Shown: positions 59,124 to 64,000 of the stretch, piece after piece
Numbering within the stretch: position 1 is the first letter of the stretch
How the letters are laid out: each line of letters begins with the position of its first letter
Source of the DNA: Candidatus Laterigemmans baculatus
GTDB lineage: Bacteria > Planctomycetota > Planctomycetia > Pirellulales > Pirellulaceae
Reading direction: 5' to 3'
Assembly (NCBI RefSeq): GCF_010367455.1
Contig: NZ_WRPR01000055.1
Span: forward strand, 1 to 64,000
DNA length: 64,000 bases
Translations under genes and position numbers: made by a program
Notes under the pieces: generated by a model
The model's database searches: none
Told to the model about the DNA's origin: nothing
Seen by the model: only the letters and a program-made list of their open reading frames with translations

Positions 59124-60208
59124 TCGTCGGCGTCCATAAAAAGGAGAATGTTGCCGGGAAACGTATCCGACGCGACCACGCGAAACCGGTCCTCCGACTC
59201 CCGCACGACGAACCGCACCGCCAAGTCAAACCGGCTCGCCAACTCCAGGCCGTCCGTCGGCCCGACCACCGCCAGCGCCGTGGCCCAGGCGTCCGCCGTC
59301 ATACAATCATTCGCAATCACCGACACCGAGGCGACCCCATGCTCAATCGGGCGACCGGTGCGAGGATCGATCGTGTGCGAATAACGCCGTCCTTCGAACT
59401 CGAAGAAGTTGCGGTAGTCTCCGCTGGTGGCGATCGCTCGATCGTTCAATTCGATCGCCATCGCGTACCGCCGCTGCTCGTCGTTCGGGTCCTCGATCGC
59501 CACCCGCCAACCGCGTTCGCCGCGACGGCCAATCGCGCGGTCTTCGCCCCCGATGTCGACGAACGCGTGCTCGCAACCAAGCTCGACCAGCAGCCCCAGC
59601 ACGCGGTCGACCCCGTGTCCCTTGGCGATTGCCGATAGATCGATCCGCAGTTCCGGGATCTTTTTGCGGAGCGCCGGAGGGTCGCGCCGCACCTCCAGAT
59701 TCTCATAACCCACTTTCCGCCGCAGCGACTCGAGCTCCGCGGCGCTCGGCGGGCGTCCCGTCCGCTTCCCAGGCCCAAAGCTCCAAGCGTCCACCAAGGG
59801 ACCGACTGTAATGTCGAAAGCCCCGCCTGTGGCTGCGGAGACTTCCTGGGCGACCGCCACGACCATCGCCGTCTCGCCGCTGACGGGAAACCAATCGAGC
59901 GAAGTCGAGCGGTTGAAGCGGCTGATTTCCGACGACTCGAGATAGGTCGACATCTGGTCGTTGACCTGCCGCAGCTCGGCGTCGACCCGCTCGGTCCAAT
60001 CGGCGGGCAACTCCTGGGGAGGATTGGCGATGGTGACCGAGTAGTAGGTCCCCATCGTCAAGCCAGTCGTCTTCGCGATCGGCGTCTCCGGCTTGGAGGC
60101 CCGCTCGGCGGCGGGGCCGCAGCCGCTGAGGCTTCCGCCCCAGACGATCCCGCCGCAGAGAATCAAGCTGCAGCGGACGAGCCGCGGCAGCCACCGCTCG
60201 AGGTTCAT
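59120..60208 (-). CDS. apbE: FAD:protein FMN transferase ApbE
   Basis: This 362-residue exported enzyme attaches FMN by a phosphoester bond to Thr residues of NqrB and NqrC. It has a lipoprotein-like signal (WGGSLSGCGPA) and the family motifs MGTYYSVTI, DLSAIAKGHGVDRV, DIGGEDRA, YSHTIDPRTGRPIEHG and ANDCMTADAWATAL. The start is the ATG at 60208, 4 bp after the nqrF stop. Its position in the operon fits its substrate. Confidence 0.94.
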   Translation of the reverse strand: MNLERWLPRLVRCSLILCGGIVWGGSLSGCGPAAERASKPETPIAKTTGLTMGTYYSVTIANPPQELPADWTERVDAELRQVNDQMSTYLESSEISRFNRSTSLDWFPVSGETAMVVAVAQEVSAATGGAFDITVGPLVDAWSFGPGKRTGRPPSAAELESLRRKVGYENLEVRRDPPALRKKIPELRIDLSAIAKGHGVDRVLGLLVELGCEHAFVDIGGEDRAIGRRGERGWRVAIEDPNDEQRRYAMAIELNDRAIATSGDYRNFFEFEGRRYSHTIDPRTGRPIEHGVASVSVIANDCMTADAWATALAVVGPTDGLELASRFDLAVRFVVRESEDRFRVVASDTFPGNILLFMDADE

Positions 60209-60212
60209 CGAA

Positions 60213-61436
60213 TCAGCCGCCGAAGTCGTCGTAAGCGATGTTTTCCGGCTCGACGCCAAGATCGTCCAGCATCTTAAAGACGGCCGCATTCATCATCGGC
60301 GGTCCGCAAATGTAGTACTCGATGTCTTCCGGCGCCGGGTGGTCTTTGAGGTAGTTCTCGAGCAACACCTGGTGGATGAAGCCCTTGTAGCCCGTCCAGT
60401 TGTCTTCCGGCAGCGGCTCGCTGAGCGCGATGTTGAAGGTGAAGTTCGGAAACTCTTTCTCGATTTCGCGGAAGTGATCCACATAGAACAGTTCTCGCGA
60501 GCTGCGGCCGCCGTACCAGTACGAGACCTTGCGGTCGGTCTTCATCCGCTTGAACAACTCGAAGATATGGCTCCGCAGCGGAGCCATTCCGGCACCACCA
60601 CCGATGTAGACCATTTCGGCGTCGGTGTCCTTGATGAAGAATTCGCCGTAAGGGCCGCTGATCGTCGCTTTGTCGCCCGGTTTGAGATTGAAGATATAGC
60701 TCGACATCTTCCCGGGCGGAGTTCCCTCGGGCGCCCGCGGCGGCGGGCTGGCGACCCGGACGTTCAGCATGATGATGCCTTTCTCGCCCGGATAGTTGGC
60801 CATCGAGTAGGCCCGCGTCACGGGCTCTTCGACGTGCGAGACGTACCGCCACACGTTGAACTTGTCCCAGTCCGGATGGAACCGCTCCTCGATGTCGAAG
60901 TTCTTATACTCGACCGTGTGCGGTGGGCACTCGATCTGGATATAGCCGCCTGCCCGGAAGTCGACTTCCTCGCCTTCGGGCAACTCCAGCACCAGTTCCT
61001 TGATGAACGTCGCCACGTTGCGATTGCTGCGGACGATGCAGTTCCACTTGCGAGTGTCGAAGGCCTCGGCCGGCACCTCGACCTTCATGTCTTGGCGAAC
61101 CGCCACCTGGCAGCTGAGCCGCTCGCCCTCGCGGGCTTCCTTCTTGGAGATGTGGCCTTTCTCGGTGGCGAGAATTTCTCCTCCGCCTTCGAGAACCTTG
61201 ACCCGGCACTGAGCACACGTACCGCCGCCGCCGCAAGCGCTGGATACGAAGATCCCAGCATCGGCCAATGCGCCGAGCAGTTTCCCACCGGCCGGAACGC
61301 TGATCTCCTTCTGGCCGTTGATCATGATTTTGACCGGACCGGAAGCGACCAATTGCTTCTTGGCCAGCAGAATAAATGCCACCAAGGCGATGATCACCCC
61401 GGTGAACATTAATACGCCGTAGAGGACCGTGTACAT
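60213..61436 (-). CDS. nqrF: Na+-translocating NADH:quinone reductase subunit F
   Basis: This 407-residue subunit accepts electrons from NADH. One N-terminal membrane span is followed by a 2Fe-2S ferredoxin domain with [13 protein letters not shown] and RLSCQ (four Cys ligands), then FAD-binding ([13 protein letters not shown]) and NADH-binding ([28 protein letters not shown]) domains. The C-terminal [10 protein letters not shown] is conserved. The length matches Vibrio NqrF of about 407. Confidence 0.97.
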   Translation of the reverse strand: MYTVLYGVLMFTGVIIALVAFILLAKKQLVASGPVKIMINGQKEISVPAGGKLLGALADAGIFVSSACGGGGTCAQCRVKVLEGGGEILATEKGHISKKEAREGERLSCQVAVRQDMKVEVPAEAFDTRKWNCIVRSNRNVATFIKELVLELPEGEEVDFRAGGYIQIECPPHTVEYKNFDIEERFHPDWDKFNVWRYVSHVEEPVTRAYSMANYPGEKGIIMLNVRVASPPPRAPEGTPPGKMSSYIFNLKPGDKATISGPYGEFFIKDTDAEMVYIGGGAGMAPLRSHIFELFKRMKTDRKVSYWYGGRSSRELFYVDHFREIEKEFPNFTFNIALSEPLPEDNWTGYKGFIHQVLLENYLKDHPAPEDIEYYICGPPMMNAAVFKMLDDLGVEPENIAYDDFGG

Positions 61437-61496
61437 GAATGTGTCCGCTAATAAAATTTACGAAGGATACGGAAATCGACCACGCAACGGTCCGCT

Positions 61497-62129
61497 CTAC
61501 AGCTGGATGCCGCCGAAGGCCATGAACGCCATCGCCATCAGACCCACGGTGATGAACGTAATCCCCAGCCCCCGCAGCGGAGGCGGGACGTCAGAGTACT
61601 TCATCTTTTCCCGGATGCCCGCCAGGGCGGCGATCGCCAGCGCCCAGCCGACGCCCGCGCCGAGTCCGTATACGCAGCTGTTGGTGAAGGTGTAGTCGCG
61701 TTCGACCATGAACAGCGAAGCCCCCAAAATCGCGCAGTTCACCGTGATCAGGGGCAAGAAGATCCCCAGGGCGACGTACAGCGGCGGGAAGAAGCGGTCG
61801 AGGACCATTTCCAGCACTTGCACCATCGCCGCGATCACGCCGATGTAGCTAATAAAACCGAGAAAACTGAGGTCCAGATTTCCGAGCGTCGACAGGCTGG
61901 GGTGGATCCGGCCGGCCCACGCCATCGCTCCGTCGCGGAGAAAGAACTGGTACAGCAGATTGTTCGCGGGCACCGTGATCGCTTGGATCACAATCACCGC
62001 GACTCCCAATCCGAGCGCGGTCTTCACATCCTTGGAGATCGCCAAGAACGTGCACATTCCCAAGAAAAACGCCAGGGCGAGATTCTCGATAAAGACCGCG
62101 GTAATGAAGATGTTGATATTTTCTTGCAT
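61497..62129 (-). CDS. nqrE: Na+-translocating NADH:quinone reductase subunit E
   Basis: This 210-residue membrane subunit has six hydrophobic segments. It contains Cys26 in LGMCTFLA and a second Cys in TVNCAILGA, which together with the NqrD pair ligand the intramembrane iron centre. The sequence [14 protein letters not shown] is diagnostic. It is separated from nqrF by 60 bp and from nqrD by 66 bp. Confidence 0.96.
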   Translation of the reverse strand: MQENINIFITAVFIENLALAFFLGMCTFLAISKDVKTALGLGVAVIVIQAITVPANNLLYQFFLRDGAMAWAGRIHPSLSTLGNLDLSFLGFISYIGVIAAMVQVLEMVLDRFFPPLYVALGIFLPLITVNCAILGASLFMVERDYTFTNSCVYGLGAGVGWALAIAALAGIREKMKYSDVPPPLRGLGITFITVGLMAMAFMAFGGIQL

Positions 62130-62195
62130 GGCCGTTCAGGCGGGCGTAAGGCGTGTCGGGGGAGAGAATCCAGAGCGCTCACAAAAACGCGAGCC

Positions 62196-62822
62196 TCACG
62201 ACTCCTCGAGTTGCTCGGGACGGAAGATTCTCAGAATCCAAATGAAGATCCCGATGATGAAAAACGCGCTCGGGGGCAACAGCATCAAGTTATTGGGGTT
62301 GTACCAACCACCATTGCGATCCAGTTCCATCAGCTGAAAACCGAATACCGAACCGCTACCGCCCAACTCCCGGAAGAAGGCCACGACCATCAGAACCAGG
62401 CTATAGCCGAGACCGTTGCCGATCCCGTCCATGAAGCTGATCCCGACGCCGTTCTTCATCGCAAAGCCTTCGGCCCGGCCCATCACGATACAGTTGGTGA
62501 TGATCAATCCGACGAACACCGACAATTGCTTGCTGATGTCGTAGACGAATGCCTTGAGGATCTGGTCGACCAGGATCACCAGCGAAGCGATCACCGTCAT
62601 CTGCACGATGATCCGGATGCTGCTGGGGATGTAGCTGCGGATGGCGCTGACCGCCGCATTGCTGCAGGCGACGACCGCGATCACCGCGATACACATCACG
62701 CCCGCGGTGCTCATCTTGCTCGTCACCGCCAGGGCCGAGCAAATCCCCAGGATCTGCAGGGCGATCGGATTGTTCTTGAAGACCGGTCCGAAGAGGACGT
62801 CGGCCGTTTTAGTTCTCAGCAT
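62196..62822 (-). CDS. nqrD: Na+-translocating NADH:quinone reductase subunit D
   Basis: This 208-residue membrane subunit is paralogous to NqrE. It has Cys28 in LGICSALAV and a second Cys in [11 protein letters not shown]. The family segment [12 protein letters not shown] is near the N-terminus. The start ATG at 62822 lies inside the 3' end of nqrC (14-bp overlap); longer open frames upstream in this frame belong to the shadow of nqrC. Confidence 0.95.
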   Translation of the reverse strand: MLRTKTADVLFGPVFKNNPIALQILGICSALAVTSKMSTAGVMCIAVIAVVACSNAAVSAIRSYIPSSIRIIVQMTVIASLVILVDQILKAFVYDISKQLSVFVGLIITNCIVMGRAEGFAMKNGVGISFMDGIGNGLGYSLVLMVVAFFRELGGSGSVFGFQLMELDRNGGWYNPNNLMLLPPSAFFIIGIFIWILRIFRPEQLEES

Positions 62823-63714
62823 CGTTCGGCTCCTCGGTTGCGGCTGGTTCGGCTTGCTCGCTCGTCGCTTCGTTTTCTTCCTCGAGACCGGGACGGGCAG
62901 GGAGGCCCATCTCGTCGGCCAGATTCCGCAGGAACGGCCCAAAGCCATCGTCACTGATCCAGTAGCGGACCAGGTTCGAGACCCCGCGGGCGGTGATCGT
63001 CGCTCCCGACAGACCGTCGACCATGTACTGATTGCCCTCCGGAGCCACCCCCTTGGCGACTTCGATCGCCGGATTCCCCTCTTCACCGTACAGGTACAGC
63101 CCGGTCCACTGCGCCTTCCACATCGGGTTTTCGACTTCCCCGCCAAGACCAGGGGTCTCGGCGTGCTCGTAGAAGGTCAGACCTTGGACGGTTTGCAGGT
63201 CGTCGCGGACCGCTAAGTAGCCATACAACGTCGACCACAAACCTTTGCCATAGACCGGCAACACGACCTGCTCAATTTCTCCTGCCTCGTCGCGGACGAA
63301 GTAGACCCGAGCGATCCGCTCGCGTTGGCGGAACCCGATGTCATAGGCCGGATCCTCGATCGCGACGGCCAACGAATCCTCTTTCTTCGGGTCTTCCTTC
63401 GCCGCTTGTCGCTCGTCGTAGGTCTCGACGTCGATGTCGGTGACGTACTCCCCGGTCTCGAGGTCGACCAACGTCTCATCGATCCGCTTATACAACTCGT
63501 TGACCTGGTCGATCGACAATTCCGAGGCCGGTGCGCCGGTTTCGTCATAGGCGATGCCGGTGGCGTCGAGAATGTTCTTCTTGCGATCGAGCGCTCGGTT
63601 GGTTTCTTGTCGATCCCGCAGTGCGACCGCGGCGGTGCTCACGCCGAGCGAGCAGACCACGCACAACACCAACGCGACCAAAAACGTATTTCCTAGGGAC
63701 TCACGCTGGGACAT
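62809..63714 (-). CDS. nqrC: Na+-translocating NADH:quinone reductase subunit C
   Basis: This 301-residue subunit has one N-terminal membrane span ([19 protein letters not shown]) and an exported FMN-binding domain. The FMN attachment Thr is in [12 protein letters not shown]. Compared with Vibrio NqrC (about 257 residues) it has an insertion after residue 90 and an acidic tail of about 30 residues ([12 protein letters not shown]). The start overlaps the end of nqrB by 14 bp, the same overlap as between nqrC and nqrD. Confidence 0.95.
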   Translation of the reverse strand: MSQRESLGNTFLVALVLCVVCSLGVSTAAVALRDRQETNRALDRKKNILDATGIAYDETGAPASELSIDQVNELYKRIDETLVDLETGEYVTDIDVETYDERQAAKEDPKKEDSLAVAIEDPAYDIGFRQRERIARVYFVRDEAGEIEQVVLPVYGKGLWSTLYGYLAVRDDLQTVQGLTFYEHAETPGLGGEVENPMWKAQWTGLYLYGEEGNPAIEVAKGVAPEGNQYMVDGLSGATITARGVSNLVRYWISDDGFGPFLRNLADEMGLPARPGLEEENEATSEQAEPAATEEPNDAEN

Positions 63715-64000
63715 AGCGGGCAACCCTCCGGCGGATATTGGATTGGATGACGAAATAATCAATCAGCGGGGCGAACACGTTGCCGAACAGAATCGCCAGC
63801 ATCACGCCCTCCGGGAACGCCGGATTCACCACGCGAATCAAGATCGTCATGAAGCCGATCAGGATTCCATAGATCCATTTCCCGGTATTGGTCATCGACG
63901 CGCTCACCGGGTCAGTCGCCATGAACACGATGCCAAAAGCCAACCCGCCCACAGCCAGGTGCCAGTGGAAGGGCATCGTGAACATCGCGTTGGTGTCGCT
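63701..64000 (-). CDS. nqrB: Na+-translocating NADH:quinone reductase subunit B, C-terminal part
   Basis: Only the last 99 residues lie in the window; the gene continues beyond the right edge. The fragment has hydrophobic segments and the family block [20 protein letters not shown] and [16 protein letters not shown]. NqrB carries a covalent FMN, riboflavin and much of the ion path. It is the most upstream nqr gene visible, so nqrA is expected just outside the window. Confidence 0.93.
   Translation of the reverse strand, partial: SDTNAMFTMPFHWHLAVGGLAFGIVFMATDPVSASMTNTGKWIYGILIGFMTILIRVVNPAFPEGVMLAILFGNVFAPLIDYFVIQSNIRRRVARYVPA

Overview
The window is about 64 kb of GC-rich chromosomal DNA from a planctomycete, most likely of the Pirellulales (Rhodopirellula/Blastopirellula-like). 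This is inferred from the combination of an EF-Ts with a degenerate TDFVA motif, zinc-ribbon membrane proteins, a Ser/Thr kinase fused to an Hsp70-like module, a histone-H1-like Ala/Lys-rich protein, a very large flagellin, a Tat-exported Gfo/Idh/MocA oxidoreductase, and many short intergenic hairpin repeats. No rRNA, tRNA, CRISPR array, prophage or complete insertion sequence was seen; the gene content is core chromosome.

Layout. 0.4-4 kb: translation genes rpsB-tsf (closed by a strong terminator), then pyrH-frr. 4-19 kb: mixed genes: a zinc-ribbon membrane protein, zwf (reverse), a 1328-residue secretin with a lipoprotein behind it, a pyrrolidone-carboxyl-peptidase-like enzyme, an exported PHP-domain protein, a YhcH-family protein, a DUF4404-like protein, a Tat-exported oxidoreductase and a second zinc-ribbon membrane protein. 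19-21 kb: groES-groEL behind a perfect sigma-54 (-24/-12) match. 21.4-24.6 kb: a lipid-transport-like operon with a single-chain MlaF-MlaE fusion, a novel membrane-anchored partner and a small coiled-coil protein. 24.6-27.2 kb: the kinase-Hsp70 fusion. 27.4-29.9 kb: hemC and hemL. 30-35 kb: a lipoprotein, an isochorismatase-fold hydrolase, a kinase overlapping a D-2-hydroxyacid dehydrogenase gene, and surE. 35-39.4 kb: guaA, ettA and the H1-like protein. 39.7-45.9 kb: a 1359-residue protein of unknown function, a sugar-phosphate isomerase/epimerase and a TraB/GumN-type protein.

46-57 kb is a late flagellar block, all on the reverse strand: flgL, fliW, csrA, flagellin, fliD, fliS. It contains the filament protein, its cap, its junction protein, its export chaperone and the CsrA-FliW switch known to control flagellin translation in other bacteria. 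Flagellin, FliD and FlgL are all two to three times the usual size because of repeated modules. 57.2-58.6 kb: a zinc-ribbon/TerB-like protein and a lipoprotein. 58.8-64 kb: a Na+-translocating NADH:quinone reductase operon on the reverse strand, nqrB (cut by the window edge)-nqrC-nqrD-nqrE-nqrF-apbE-nqrM, which carries the flavin transferase and the iron-centre maturation factor along with the structural genes.

The intergenic DNA holds at least four repeat families: (A) about 73-bp hairpins with a GCTAGC core, (B) related 24-bp GCTAGC units as tandems or hairpins, (C) about 180-200-bp elements with terminal inverted repeats and CCCTCCC/GGGAGGG inner hairpins, and (D) GTACTC/GAGTAC arrays bounded by inverted copies of CCTGCTACCTGAA. 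There are also heptanucleotide tandem repeats and a perfect 24-bp inverted repeat that supplies the stop codon of nqrM. The observations most worth following are the MlaFE-like fusion operon, the kinase-Hsp70 fusion, the sigma-54 chaperonin promoter, the duplicated flagellin, and families C and D as possible non-autonomous mobile elements.
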